Part shown: piece by piece, positions 26,900 through 36,336 of the stretch
Numbering within the stretch: the stretch's first letter is position 1
Layout: each line of letters starts with the position of its first letter
Source: Bacillota bacterium
GTDB lineage: Bacteria; Armatimonadota; HRBIN16
Reading direction: 5' to 3'
DNA: 64,000 nucleotides
NCBI GenBank assembly: GCA_023511455.1
Contig: JAIMBJ010000002.1
Location: forward strand, 186,001 to 250,000
The notes under the pieces: model-generated
The model's database searches: none
Told to the model about the DNA's origin: nothing
What the model saw: only the letters and a program-made list of their open reading frames with translations
Made by a program: the position numbers and the translations under genes

Positions 26900-27598
26900 C
26901 TATCGCGTGCGCCGCCATGCCCGCCACAAGCGGTACAGCAACCCGGTTGCGCCGTCACTGTAGGCAATGTGCACCCGCGGCAGGGTGAGAGGGTTGTCCT
27001 GAGGCTTCACCAGCCCTTTGCGCACGGTACACGCCGCCTGGTACCCCGCTTCTCGCACCATCTGCGTGACGGCATCGTTCCAGTCACCGTAGGGGTAGCA
27101 AAAGCTGAGCACCGGCGCGCCGGTCAGCTCTTCGAGTTCGTGGCGGCATTGTTCGATTTCGTGACGGGCATCCTCAGGGGGCAGGCGGGTCAGGTAAGAA
27201 TGCGTGAGGGTGTGCCCGCCCACTTCCCATCCCGCCCGATGCAGCGCCAGCAGCTGCTCGCGGCTCATCACGCGATGGCGGTAGTCGTCCGTCCAGTCGG
27301 TTTCCCCGCCCAGCCGCCGGCTGACGGCAAACACCGTGCCCACCCATCCGTGCCTTCTTAAAATCGGTGCTGCATGTTCGTACACGCCAAGCAGGGCATC
27401 GTCAAAGGTGAACACCGCCGCGCGGCGCGGCAGCTGCCGGTGATGAAGATGTTCTGCCAGCTCTCGCAGTGGCATCACTCGAAAGCGCAGCCGCTGCAGC
27501 ATCTGGCACTGTTTTGCCAGCCCCTGTGGGGAGACATTCAGGTGGCGACCTTTCTCGCCCACGTTGTGGTACATCAGGATGGCAATCATCTCAGGCAA
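26900..27598 (-). CDS. Polysaccharide deacetylase-family protein (NodB fold)
   Basis: 232 residues. It starts with MIAILMYHNVG, then the metal-binding and catalytic motifs of carbohydrate esterase family 4: FTFDDALLGV (general base Asp and metal Asp), HTLTHSYL (metal His pair) and FCYPYGDWN. No signal peptide or membrane helix. It overlaps the end of the glycosyltransferase by 8 bases, so the two are probably one operon acting on the same surface polysaccharide. The exact substrate cannot be told. Confidence 0.88.
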   Translation of the reverse strand: MPEMIAILMYHNVGEKGRHLNVSPQGLAKQCQMLQRLRFRVMPLRELAEHLHHRQLPRRAAVFTFDDALLGVYEHAAPILRRHGWVGTVFAVSRRLGGETDWTDDYRHRVMSREQLLALHRAGWEVGGHTLTHSYLTRLPPEDARHEIEQCRHELEELTGAPVLSFCYPYGDWNDAVTQMVREAGYQAACTVRKGLVKPQDNPLTLPRVHIAYSDGATGLLYRLWRAWRRTR

Positions 27599-28703
27599 TC
27601 AGGGCACGGGCGTAGACGGATTCGATGTGCTGCACCATCTGCTCGGGGTTATAGTATCGGCACACCAGAGTGCGTGCTGTCTCCCCAAGGCGGACTCGCA
27701 GCTCGGCACTAGCGAGCAGTTCGTCGAGAGCATGCGCCAGCGAGGCGGCAGTGAGATCCACGAGGATGCCGGTCTCCCCATCCCGTACCAGCTCGGGCAA
27801 CCCGCCGACACGGGTGGCGATGACCGGTTTGCCCAGCGCCATCGCCTCCAGCGCCGCCAGCCCAAAAGTCTCAGAGCGAGAAGGCATCACCACCACATCC
27901 ACTGCCTGCATCAGCCGGGCGACATCGGTGCGCAGTCCGGTGAAGATAACGTGACGATGCACCCCCAGCCTCGTCGCTCGCTGCTGCGTCTGGTGAGCGA
28001 AGGCACTCTCTGCGATGCCAACGAACAGCACATAAGCGTCGGGATGCAATCGCAGTACCTGAGGGAGTGCCTCCAGTAACAGGTCCTGCCCTTTGATAGG
28101 GGTCACTTTGGCAAAAACTCCAATGAGCTTACTGTTCAATGGCAGTCCGAATTCACTCCGAACCTCCCTGGGTGCATCTGCGTTCACACCATCCAAAGAG
28201 ACGAAATCGGTGGCGTTGTAGACGGTTTGTATCACGCTGGCGGGTACGCCGTATTCGATAAGCCAGCGTCGCACCGCATCTGAAACGGCAATGAGCGGGT
28301 TGCCCATGCGCGACAGCCAGCGATAGGCAGGGTCGCAAGTGAACACATGAACCGTAGAGACCACCGGCTTACGGGTGAGCAAGCCCAGTAGCAGACCGTA
28401 GTAGGCGGCACGGGTGAGGTGGGTGTGGATGATATCCATGCGCTGTTCGCGCACCACACGCGCCAGACGCCACAGGGTCATCGCTGCGCCCGCGCCACGC
28501 ATGGGCAGCGGCAGAGTGTTTACGCCTGCGCGCTGCAGTTCTTCAGGAAGCCAGTTGTGCGGTGGACAAACGGTAACCACAAGGTGTCCTTGCTGCTGGA
28601 GCATCCGTGAGAGGAGCACAAGGTGTCTCTCAGCACCCGAGGTCGCCGAGCTGGAAACCATCTGCAAAATGCGCCACTTCTTAGACAAGCCAGGCACCTT
28701 CAT
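27591..28703 (-). CDS. Family 4 glycosyltransferase
   Basis: GT-B fold enzyme. I start it at the ATG at 28703 (370 residues) because a promoter -10 lies at 28730-28725 and transcription would begin near 28718. An upstream ATG at 28790 would precede the transcript. The N-terminal domain shows MVSSSATSGAERHLVLLS. The C-terminal nucleotide-sugar site has GVFAKVTPIKGQD and the EX7E motif SRSETFGLAALEAMALGKPV, followed by ATRVGGLPELV. It would build a surface or capsular polysaccharide with the deacetylase it overlaps. Confidence 0.88.
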   Translation of the reverse strand: MKVPGLSKKWRILQMVSSSATSGAERHLVLLSRMLQQQGHLVVTVCPPHNWLPEELQRAGVNTLPLPMRGAGAAMTLWRLARVVREQRMDIIHTHLTRAAYYGLLLGLLTRKPVVSTVHVFTCDPAYRWLSRMGNPLIAVSDAVRRWLIEYGVPASVIQTVYNATDFVSLDGVNADAPREVRSEFGLPLNSKLIGVFAKVTPIKGQDLLLEALPQVLRLHPDAYVLFVGIAESAFAHQTQQRATRLGVHRHVIFTGLRTDVARLMQAVDVVVMPSRSETFGLAALEAMALGKPVIATRVGGLPELVRDGETGILVDLTAASLAHALDELLASAELRVRLGETARTLVCRYYNPEQMVQHIESVYARALIA

Positions 28704-28724
28704 GGCTGGGTTGGCATCTGCTGT

Positions 28725-28754
28725 ATTATATACTGCCCATCTGTTCACAAGCAA
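28725..28754 (-). promoter_or_regulatory. Sigma-70 promoter of the glycosyltransferase gene
   Basis: TATAAT (28730-28725) with an 18-base spacer from TTGCTT (28754-28749). The -35 match is weak. The short leader this gives (about 15 bases) supports the start at 28703. Confidence 0.5.
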
Positions 28755-28768
28755 CCTGCAGACATCTT

Positions 28769-29350
28769 TCAGTCGCACATCAGGTCGCACACCTGCAGGA
28801 ACGCTTCCACCACCCGCGGGTCAAATTGCGTGCCTGCGCAACGCTGGATCTCCGCTTTCGCCTCTTCCACGCCCAGAGGTTCCTTCCACGGCGCCCCATG
28901 CGTCAGGATGTCGTATACCTCCGCCACCGCGATGATGCGGGCGCCCAGAGGTATCTGCTCACCAGCCAGGCCGTCCGGGTAGCCGCTACCGTCCCAGCGT
29001 TCGTGATGGTGTTTGATGAGCGGCAGGGTTGGCTTCAACGCCTGCACTGCGCCCAGTATCTCCAGAGCAAGGGTGGCGTGCTGGCGCATGATTTGAATCT
29101 CCTCTTCGCTCAGCCTGCCCAGCTTACCCAGAATGCTGTCTGAAATCGCCACCTTGCCGATATCATGCAGTTCTGCTGCACGACGGAGTACCAGCAGTTC
29201 CTCGTCACTCATGCCCAGCTTCTCGCCAGTGGCCACCGCCAGTACGGCAACCCGTGCGCTGTGCAGGTCAGCGCCTTTTTCGCGCATCGCCGCCACACGC
29301 ACCAGCGCTTTAACGGTATCGTTAATCGCCCGATGGACCGCATCATGCAT
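28769..29350 (-). CDS. HD-GYP domain protein (cyclic di-GMP phosphodiesterase type)
   Basis: 193 residues, essentially a bare HD-GYP domain. The metal motif is AAELHDIGKVAI, and HHHERWDGSGYPDGL contains the GYP signature and its preceding histidines. These match active phosphodiesterases that hydrolyse cyclic di-GMP. There is no receiver or sensor domain and no membrane helix, so control must come from partners. It overlaps the selA end by 8 bases. A GGDEF synthase lies 4 kb away. Confidence 0.87.
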   Translation of the reverse strand: MHDAVHRAINDTVKALVRVAAMREKGADLHSARVAVLAVATGEKLGMSDEELLVLRRAAELHDIGKVAISDSILGKLGRLSEEEIQIMRQHATLALEILGAVQALKPTLPLIKHHHERWDGSGYPDGLAGEQIPLGARIIAVAEVYDILTHGAPWKEPLGVEEAKAEIQRCAGTQFDPRVVEAFLQVCDLMCD

Positions 29351-30785
29351 GGCTCATCTTCCCTCCTTTACACTGCACCACAGCGCGCTCTACCGCCCGA
29401 ATCAGCGTATCCAGTTCATCGTCCAGCAGGGTGCGGGGGTCTATAAGCACTTCCTCCTGTTCGATACGGACGAAGACGGCGGGTTCCTGCCAGCGCAGGG
29501 CGTGCGCCAGCTGCGACGCACTTATCTCTGGTGAACACAGGCACACCAGCACCGTGCGCAGCTGCTGTCCGGGCAGGCTACCACCACCCACTGCGGACAT
29601 CCCCTCGCGCAGGCGAACGGTTACCGTTCCTGGTGGCAGGATAGCCTGCAACCTTCGCTTCAGCCTGTTCGCCCGCCGCCTGACCTCTTCCACAGACATC
29701 GCCAGCGTGCGCAGCACAGGAATCTCGCGCAGCGCGTCAGCAGGGTTCAGATACAGACGCAGAGTGGCTTCCAGCGCGGCAAGAGTCAGTTTGTCCACAC
29801 GCAGGGCACGGTGCAGCGGGTGCTTGCGAATGCGCTGTATGATTTGTTGCTTGCCCAGAATGATGCCCGCCTGCGGCCCACCCAGCAGCTTGTCGCCACT
29901 GCAGGTTATGACATCGCACCCCGCCTGCACGCTTTCCTGCAGAGTAGGTTCATGTTCCAGCCCGAACTGCGCGGTGTCCACCAGGCATCCGCTGCCCACA
30001 TCGTCCAGCACAGCCAGCCCGTGTCGGTGCGCCAGCGAAGCCAGCTCCTCGGCGGACACCTCCTCGGTGAAGCCTACGATACGGAAGTTGCTGGGGTGAC
30101 AGCGCAACAGCAGGGCGGTATTTGGGGTAATCGCCTGTTCATAGTCCAGCAGGCGTGTTCGGTTGGTCGTGCCCACCTCCACCAGCTTTGCCCCACTCTG
30201 CGCGATGATGTCGGGCATCCGAAACGCTCCCCCGATTTCTACCAGCTGCCCGCGCGAGATAATCACCTCTCTTCCCTGCGCCAGCACGGTGACTGCCAGC
30301 AACACCGCTCCTGCGTTATTATTGACGACGGTGGCGTCTTCTGCTCCGGTTAAACGGCACAACAGGTCGCGCACATGCTCGATGCGGTCGCCGCGCTCGC
30401 CGGTGTCGCGGTCGATCTCCAGCATCGAGTGCCCCTGCGCCACCTCGGTGACCGCCTGCCGGGCAGATTGCGCCAGCACAGCCCGACCCAATCCGGTGTG
30501 CAAAACCACCCCCGTGGCGTTGATGACACGGCGCAGGGTGGGTGTGCGCCAGCGTTCCACTGCCTGCAGTACCTCGCTTACGATAGAGGGCAGGTCGGTT
30601 ACGACTGCCGAGCCTTTCTGGAGATGCTCACGCAGTCGGCTTAATACCTCTCGCGTACAGTCCACGACCAGCTGCCGTCCATGTGCGGCTATTGCCTCCT
30701 GTATCCTCCCGTCCTGCAGCACGCGCGATACCGCGGGCAGCTGGCGCAAAGCAGCGGAGCTATCTCCCGTGCGTGTCGTCTCCAT
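29343..30785 (-). CDS. selA: L-seryl-tRNA(Sec) selenium transferase
   Basis: PLP enzyme converting seryl-tRNA(Sec) to selenocysteinyl-tRNA(Sec). I use the ATG at 30785 (480 residues) since it leaves a 9-base gap after the upstream gene. An ATG at 30830 would overlap that gene by 37 bases. Typical features are the N-terminal LRQLPAVSRVL, NATGVVLHTGLGRAVL, a glycine-rich NNNAGAV segment, and the PLP lysine in CSGDKLLGGPQAGI. Length is normal. No selB, selC or selD is in the window, and I saw no convincing in-frame UGA gene. Confidence 0.9.
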   Translation of the reverse strand: METTRTGDSSAALRQLPAVSRVLQDGRIQEAIAAHGRQLVVDCTREVLSRLREHLQKGSAVVTDLPSIVSEVLQAVERWRTPTLRRVINATGVVLHTGLGRAVLAQSARQAVTEVAQGHSMLEIDRDTGERGDRIEHVRDLLCRLTGAEDATVVNNNAGAVLLAVTVLAQGREVIISRGQLVEIGGAFRMPDIIAQSGAKLVEVGTTNRTRLLDYEQAITPNTALLLRCHPSNFRIVGFTEEVSAEELASLAHRHGLAVLDDVGSGCLVDTAQFGLEHEPTLQESVQAGCDVITCSGDKLLGGPQAGIILGKQQIIQRIRKHPLHRALRVDKLTLAALEATLRLYLNPADALREIPVLRTLAMSVEEVRRRANRLKRRLQAILPPGTVTVRLREGMSAVGGGSLPGQQLRTVLVCLCSPEISASQLAHALRWQEPAVFVRIEQEEVLIDPRTLLDDELDTLIRAVERAVVQCKGGKMSHA

Positions 30786-30793
30786 ACCTCGTC

Positions 30794-32533
30794 TTACTCG
30801 TGCGGCGGGAACTCCAGTTGTGCCCACCATTTGGGCTCGATGTCTGGAAAGATATTGTCGCGTTCTTCTGCCTCACCCAGCGCGCCCCACTCTTCGGGGG
30901 TAGGCTCTTCGCCACGCGCCACTCGCTCCAGCAGGTTCACCAGCATCTGGAAGCGGTCGGCGTGCCACTGTGCGCGCAGTTCGGCGTAGTCCCGCGCCGA
31001 CCAGGTGCTGATGAGAAACTGCCAGTCGGAGGACTGCAGGAGCAACAGCTCTCTGGCAATTTGTTTCAGGATGGTCTGCACTTTGGGATTATCACCATAC
31101 TGGCGCGCCAGACGCACCATCTCCCGCTCGGCAGGATAGATACGCTTCCATGTCCACTCTGTCCACTCGTTCAGCCACACCCAGTGGTAGCCACCTTCTC
31201 CCCAAGAGCCTTCGGGCAGCTGCACCACCGTTTGCGGCGGATGAAGATGCAGGTACTTACCACAGGTGATGGGCTGGATTTCGGGGTGTGTCTCCATTCC
31301 CCTGCGCACCCAGTACAGCCATTCGGGACCTTCAAACCACCAGTGTCCATACAGCTCGGTATCATACATGGCGGTGATGATGCCGCTGTTACCGGTGGAC
31401 TGCACGTGTTCGCTGAGCACTTCATGGGCAAGATCGACGAAGTGTTTGGCGTGTTCCTGAATGCGCTCGAACGCCTTCGCCAGCTCGTAAGGCTGTTTTT
31501 TGCCCAGGTCATCCTTCGGACGGGAGATGCGCCAGTAGCGCAAGCCGCCCGGTGGCTGCTTTTTGTGGAACTCCAGATAATACTCGTCGCCGGGATAGCC
31601 CGAATCGGCACTCCACACCTGCACGCCGGTGCGAGGGTCTCTGGTGAAAACGGCGACCGGAGGCTTAGGTTCACCGGAGGAGTTCACCAGGTACACGTAA
31701 TAGGGCGATTTCTCCGTATCCTCGGCACGGTACTGCACGCTGAACTGCTCCCACAGTTCACGCAGGGGTTTGAACCGTTCGGCATACACACCTATCGCTT
31801 CGCCGCCTTTGAGAAGGTGCGAGTCGATGAAGAAGTATTCGATGCCATTCTCCGCCAGAATCTCCTCGACACCTTTGCGCAGCCAGGGCTCCGAAGGCTT
31901 GCCTTCGAAATCCACCGGGTAGTTCCAGCGATAGCGGGGGCGATAGGCGCACTCCGGCAGCCAGAAGCCCCGCGGCGCCCTTCCGAACAGCCGCTTGTAG
32001 GTCTGCACGCCCTGCTTGATTTGCGCCTGCACCGCCTCATCGGTACCCAGCAGCGGCAAATAGCCGTGCGTGGCGGCGCTGGTCAAAATCTCGATGTGCC
32101 CTGCGTCCTGCAGGTCACGGAATGCCCCAATGATGTCAGAGCGGTACCTTTCCCGAAAATCGGTTAAAGTTTTGGTGAAAAACTGATGCCAGTACTGCGC
32201 CAGCGCCGCCATGCCCAGCTTCTTCTCGCTGAGAAACTCCTTGCGGTTGACCTCGGCAGCGGCAATTTTATCCTTGAGCCAGGCTTCGAACTCGGCGGCG
32301 AAAGCGGGCTGCACCAGCTGCTCTGCCAGCACAGGAGTAATACCGACGGTGAACTGCGGTGAGATGCCCTCTTTAATCAGCCGGTAGCAGGTATTCAACA
32401 GGGGTATATAGGTCTCCGCGGCACTCTCGGAGAGCCAGTCCATGCCGTGTGGACTGCGCCCGTGTGCCAGCACGTACGGAATATGTGAATGCAGCACAAA
32501 AGCAAAATAACCAAGTGGTTTTGCGTTTTCCAA
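30794..32533 (-). CDS. GH57 1,4-alpha-glucan branching enzyme
   Basis: Forms alpha-1,6 branches in glycogen. I start it at the TTG at 32533 (579 residues), which has GGAGG nine bases upstream and leads into FAFVLHSHIPYV. The ATG at 32578 lies inside the promoter -10 box and would not be transcribed. Family motifs are LHSHIPY, the nucleophile region FWLPECAYRP (Glu), and the acid region AMYDTELYGHWWFEGPEWL (Asp). DUF1957-type C-terminal helices complete it. Usual GH57 branching enzymes are 520-600 residues. No glycogen synthase is adjacent. Confidence 0.9.
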   Translation of the reverse strand: MENAKPLGYFAFVLHSHIPYVLAHGRSPHGMDWLSESAAETYIPLLNTCYRLIKEGISPQFTVGITPVLAEQLVQPAFAAEFEAWLKDKIAAAEVNRKEFLSEKKLGMAALAQYWHQFFTKTLTDFRERYRSDIIGAFRDLQDAGHIEILTSAATHGYLPLLGTDEAVQAQIKQGVQTYKRLFGRAPRGFWLPECAYRPRYRWNYPVDFEGKPSEPWLRKGVEEILAENGIEYFFIDSHLLKGGEAIGVYAERFKPLRELWEQFSVQYRAEDTEKSPYYVYLVNSSGEPKPPVAVFTRDPRTGVQVWSADSGYPGDEYYLEFHKKQPPGGLRYWRISRPKDDLGKKQPYELAKAFERIQEHAKHFVDLAHEVLSEHVQSTGNSGIITAMYDTELYGHWWFEGPEWLYWVRRGMETHPEIQPITCGKYLHLHPPQTVVQLPEGSWGEGGYHWVWLNEWTEWTWKRIYPAEREMVRLARQYGDNPKVQTILKQIARELLLLQSSDWQFLISTWSARDYAELRAQWHADRFQMLVNLLERVARGEEPTPEEWGALGEAEERDNIFPDIEPKWWAQLEFPPHE

Positions 32534-32573
32534 AGTTTTCCAGCCTCCTTGCGTGTAGCCTGTGGTAGCTGTT

Positions 32574-32603
32574 AGCATAGCAGTTTTAGCAAGTGGATGT
32601 CAA
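32574..32603 (-). promoter_or_regulatory. Sigma-70 promoter of the branching enzyme gene
   Basis: TTGACA (32603-32598), 18-base spacer, TATGCT (32579-32574). Its -35 box forms one arm of the palindrome TGTCAACTTGACA (32598-32610) between this gene and divergent pncA. Confidence 0.7.
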
Positions 32604-32661
32604 CTTGACAGAGTTGCACACAACAACGGGAGTATGACACAATGATACGGGAGGTGAGAAT

Positions 32662-33246
32662 ATGGCGGATACCGCTTTGCTGATAGTGGACGTACAAAAC
32701 GACTTCTGCCCGGGAGGCGCGTTACCCGTGCCCGAGGGCGACAAAGTGGTGCCTGTACTGAACAGCGCCATCGAACGGTTCCAACAAGCGGGTGCTCCTG
32801 TCATCGCCTCGCGCGACTGGCATCCCGAAAAGAGCACACACTTCGCGGCGTACGGTGGACAGTGGCCAGTACACTGCGTGCAAAACACGCGGGGAGCGGC
32901 GTTTCACCCTGACCTGCATCTGCCGGAGGATGCCATCATCGTGTCTAAAGGAATGGGCGAGAACGAAGACGCTTACTCCGCCTTTGACGCGCGAACGGCG
33001 GATGGCACGCCGCTGGAAGACCTGTTGCGAGCGAAGGGCATTAAGCGGCTGGTGGTCGGGGGATTGGCAACCGATTACTGCGTGCGCGCCTCGGTACTGG
33101 ATGCACTGCAGCGTGGGTTCGACGCGCTGGTTCTGAAGGACGCGGTGCGTGGCGTGGACGTGCAGCCGGGCGACAGCGAGAAAGCACTTCAGGAGATGCA
33201 AAGCAAAGGCGCGAGGCTGGTGAGCCTGGAGGAGGTCTTGCTGTAA
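32662..33246 (+). CDS. pncA: Nicotinamidase/pyrazinamidase
   Basis: Hydrolyses nicotinamide to nicotinate for NAD salvage. 194 residues. The catalytic triad is visible as D10 (LLIVDVQNDFCPGG), K96 (IIVSKGMGE) and C140 (GLATDYCVR). Metal ligands are in SRDWHPEKSTHF and HCVQNTRGA. A GGGAGGTGAG ribosome site precedes the ATG. It stands alone between the branching-enzyme promoter and the convergent GGDEF gene, whose stop codon abuts its own. Confidence 0.94.
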   Translation: MADTALLIVDVQNDFCPGGALPVPEGDKVVPVLNSAIERFQQAGAPVIASRDWHPEKSTHFAAYGGQWPVHCVQNTRGAAFHPDLHLPEDAIIVSKGMGENEDAYSAFDARTADGTPLEDLLRAKGIKRLVVGGLATDYCVRASVLDALQRGFDALVLKDAVRGVDVQPGDSEKALQEMQSKGARLVSLEEVLL

Positions 33247-35235
33247 TCAGGCAGCGGGAGGCAGCAGCTCCACCCGGTTTCTGCCTCGCTGTTTCGCCAG
33301 ATACAGTGCCTGATCGGCGGCGGCAAGCAGGGTGCTCTTATCGGTGCCATGGGTGGGGTATTCTGCTACTCCCGCGCTGAAAGTTACATGGAGAATGGAC
33401 GAACCGTCTACGGTCTGGAAGGGATGCCTTTCTATCACTTCGCGCAACCGTTGCGCTACCGAAGTTGCCTGCGCCAGCGCGGCCTCAGGCAAAATCACCA
33501 AAAACTCTTCGCCTCCATACCGGAAGACCAGCTCGGTCTCACGCAGGTTTTCCACCAGCAATCGGCTGACCCCCTGAAGCACAAGGTCTCCCGTCGCGTG
33601 TCCCCAGGTGTCGTTGATTTGCTTGAAATGGTCTACGTCTGCCAGTATCAGGCTGAAACGTCTGTGATATCGTTGACTGCGGCTGATCTCCTCCTCCAGC
33701 CGAATGTCCATGTATCTGCGGTTGAACAGCCCGGTCAAACCATCCGTCAGCGCCAGTAGCCCTACCGAGCGGGTAAGCCGTGACATCTCGATGACCTGCG
33801 CAAAGTGGTTGGCAGCAGATACAAGCTGCTCCAGGTGATGCTCACGGAAATAACCCGGCGTGGTGTGTGCTGCCAGCAACACGGCTTCCGCCTGTCCACG
33901 CACCATCAGGGGTGCTCCGATCAGGCTGGCGAACACCCTTCTGGAAGCATATCCAATCAGCCTCGGTTCTGACGAGGTGTGCGGCAGATAGAGGGGTTGG
34001 GCTCGGCGAGCAATCCATCCCGCTATCCCCTCGTTCGCCTCCGGCGGCTGTTCCTCCATCAGGCGAATGGGTTCCCCTACCGAAGCAACCACCTGAAGAG
34101 TGCCTGTATCTGGATTGCGAAGATAGAGGGTGACGAATGGTGCGGATAGCAGGTCTGCCACCACAGACGTGAACTTTTTCGCGGCATCTTCTGTCGATGA
34201 GGAAACGGCAGACAGCCTGCCTATCTCGTAGAGAGCGCTCAGGGTCCGGTTTTCCTGCTGTAAGGTGCGCAGGTAGTGGGCGGTGCGAATGGCAAGGCAC
34301 ACGGTGTTTCGCATCTGTTGAAGGCGTTCCCGAACAAGGGCTTCATCGTTCACATCCTGCCAGCCGAAAAGCGCAATCGCTCCGACGAGCCCCTGCTCGT
34401 CATGCAGCACAGAGGTCAGCGTGTTCTCACCAAGCGACTGCACGGCGTGGTTGAGCCGCTCTCCCACATCCGACGGAGATAGTCTGGTCACCTGCGCGGA
34501 AGGAGAAAGAGCCACACTGGACAGCATGTCCTGCCTCGTGGTAGCGTGAGCCAGGCGCAAAGAAGATGTGTATTCGTCGAAAAGCCACAGCGCGCCCTCC
34601 GGCGCACCGGTGGCATCTCGCAGGATAAACAGTATTTGACGCGCAAAGTCGTCGAGCTCTTTCGTGGTGACGGCGGTTTGAAGGACTTGCAGGCGCGCAC
34701 GGTCCAGCTGGTGCCGTGCCATCTGCTGCCGATGGGCGCCAACCAGTTCCTGATACTGATACCTCAGCTGGCGGTGTGCCTCCCGCTCCTGCTCCCATTG
34801 CTCGCGCAACGCATCGGGTAAAGGCAGCATCAGGTCGCTCTCTTCTTCATATGCGGTTCGTTCCGCCAGAGTGAATCCAAGATACAGCCACAGCATCCCA
34901 AACAGCACTGCCCACCACACAAAGAGGTTGTCCGCCCGCCAGGCATAGATGAAAGGAGCCGGGATCAAGAGAAAAGCCAACGAACGCGCGTAACCCCGGT
35001 GCACGGCGATGACCCAGGCGCTGAGCGGTAACCACATGGGGGAATAGACCTGCAGGACAGACGCCGCCACAACATCCAGAAATGCTGCCAGCCTGCTTTG
35101 CGGCTTCACCGCCACAAGCAGCAATACCCCTCCTGCCACGCCAGTAAAGAGCTGTTGCGCAGGCGTGGCATACCAGCTCGACGCCAGTACCGCCAGCGCG
35201 AGCATCAAACGCACAGCCAGTTGAGAGATGTTCAT
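33247..35235 (-). CDS. Membrane-bound GAF-GGDEF diguanylate cyclase
   Basis: 662 residues from the ATG at 35235, which overlaps the ftcD stop (ATGA). Several membrane helices (about 5-125) are followed by a short coiled coil (about 145-185), a first GAF domain (about 190-310), a second GAF domain (about 340-480) and a C-terminal GGDEF domain (about 495-660). The active site is FRYGGEEFLVILPEA, so it should make cyclic di-GMP. The expected ADVDHFKQINDTWGH substrate site is intact. I did not see a clear RxxD inhibitory site. The HD-GYP protein at 28769 could be its antagonist. Confidence 0.9.
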   Translation of the reverse strand: MNISQLAVRLMLALAVLASSWYATPAQQLFTGVAGGVLLLVAVKPQSRLAAFLDVVAASVLQVYSPMWLPLSAWVIAVHRGYARSLAFLLIPAPFIYAWRADNLFVWWAVLFGMLWLYLGFTLAERTAYEEESDLMLPLPDALREQWEQEREAHRQLRYQYQELVGAHRQQMARHQLDRARLQVLQTAVTTKELDDFARQILFILRDATGAPEGALWLFDEYTSSLRLAHATTRQDMLSSVALSPSAQVTRLSPSDVGERLNHAVQSLGENTLTSVLHDEQGLVGAIALFGWQDVNDEALVRERLQQMRNTVCLAIRTAHYLRTLQQENRTLSALYEIGRLSAVSSSTEDAAKKFTSVVADLLSAPFVTLYLRNPDTGTLQVVASVGEPIRLMEEQPPEANEGIAGWIARRAQPLYLPHTSSEPRLIGYASRRVFASLIGAPLMVRGQAEAVLLAAHTTPGYFREHHLEQLVSAANHFAQVIEMSRLTRSVGLLALTDGLTGLFNRRYMDIRLEEEISRSQRYHRRFSLILADVDHFKQINDTWGHATGDLVLQGVSRLLVENLRETELVFRYGGEEFLVILPEAALAQATSVAQRLREVIERHPFQTVDGSSILHVTFSAGVAEYPTHGTDKSTLLAAADQALYLAKQRGRNRVELLPPAA

Positions 35236-36149
35236 GGGTTCCATTCAGGGTCCAGCCAGAGGTCCAGAATATGCTCCTCGTTGAGCGCAGGGTTCTGCAG
35301 GCAGTGAGCTGCCACTCCGGCGATTGCAGACGCCGGTGCAACGCCTATCAGCTCCGTTTCCATGACCCGCGCACCTTGCTCGTCTGCCAGCCTCCGTACA
35401 TAATCCAGCACCCACCATAACGGGCTCTGTTCAGGCTGTGTGAGATTCAACGATACCTGCGCAACGCCTCGCGAAGCGAGAAACAACCCCAGTGCCCGCA
35501 CTCCCGCCAGCTGGGGAATGCGCTCACGTTCATGGCGGATGGTGCGTGCGATGTGCTGTGCTACCTCTACACGGTCGGTGTTGAGGTTAATGTTGAACGC
35601 AATCAGAGGTCCGCGCGCGCCCACGATTGCCGCTCCCGCTGTGGGGTGCAGGAACGCGGGACCTGCATCCGGTGCACGGTCGCCGGTCAGCGCGCGCCCT
35701 GCCCATCTTTCGAACCCCCCGCGACGGATGGTCGGCAGGTCCGCAGGTCTGCCGGGCAATGCGGCGTGTTCGTAGAAATACACCGGTACCTGCAGGTCGT
35801 TTGCAATGCGGTATCCCGTTTCACGGGCGATGTGCGCACAGTCCGACATCGGCACGTTTCGGAGTGGGATAAAGGGCATCACGTCTATCGCACCGATGCG
35901 GGGGTGCACCCCCTGATGAGAACGCAGGTCGATACGCTCTACGGCTACCTGTGCACAGCGAAAAGCGGCTTCTGCGACTGCGTCTGGCTCGCCCAAAAAG
36001 GTCAGCACCGTGCGATGATGGTCGGGGTCTGCCGATACATTCACCAGCCGAACGCCGGGCACTTCACGTACCGCCTGTGTCAGCGCATGGATGGTATCAC
36101 CGTTGCGCCCTTCGCTGAAATTGGGCACACATTCGATCACCCGTCGCAT
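35232..36149 (-). CDS. ftcD: Glutamate formimidoyltransferase
   Basis: Moves the formimino group from formiminoglutamate to tetrahydrofolate, in histidine degradation or one-carbon supply. 305 residues, the length of the stand-alone transferase, lacking the cyclodeaminase domain of the bifunctional form. The start MRRVIECVPNFSEGRN and SADPDHHRTVLTFLG (active-site histidines), HPRIGAIDVMPFIPL and ARGPLIAFNINLNT are typical. No other hut genes are nearby. Translationally coupled to the GGDEF gene. Confidence 0.93.
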   Translation of the reverse strand: MRRVIECVPNFSEGRNGDTIHALTQAVREVPGVRLVNVSADPDHHRTVLTFLGEPDAVAEAAFRCAQVAVERIDLRSHQGVHPRIGAIDVMPFIPLRNVPMSDCAHIARETGYRIANDLQVPVYFYEHAALPGRPADLPTIRRGGFERWAGRALTGDRAPDAGPAFLHPTAGAAIVGARGPLIAFNINLNTDRVEVAQHIARTIRHERERIPQLAGVRALGLFLASRGVAQVSLNLTQPEQSPLWWVLDYVRRLADEQGARVMETELIGVAPASAIAGVAAHCLQNPALNEEHILDLWLDPEWNP

Positions 36150-36301
36150 AGGTGTGAGAACTCTCCTCTGCTAAGATATTCGGTGAAAACAGCCAGATTC
36201 ATGATAACCGATGTCGCTCGTGCCTCGTCTGTAAAAGTGAAAAACCGCGACCGGCAAAGTGCGGAAAAACAACTTTTTTAGCAGAATCACCGGCAAACTT
36301 C

Positions 36302-36330
36302 TTGACGTTTGCGCAAGGTCGTGGTATAGT
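36302..36330 (+). promoter_or_regulatory. Sigma-70 promoter of the first SLH-porin gene
   Basis: TTGACG (36302-36307), exactly 17 bases, TATAGT (36325-36330). Transcription should start near 36337, giving a 225-base structured leader. The bases between the ftcD start and this promoter (36150-36301) show nothing else I can support. Confidence 0.8.
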
Positions 36331-36336
36331 AGTAGT

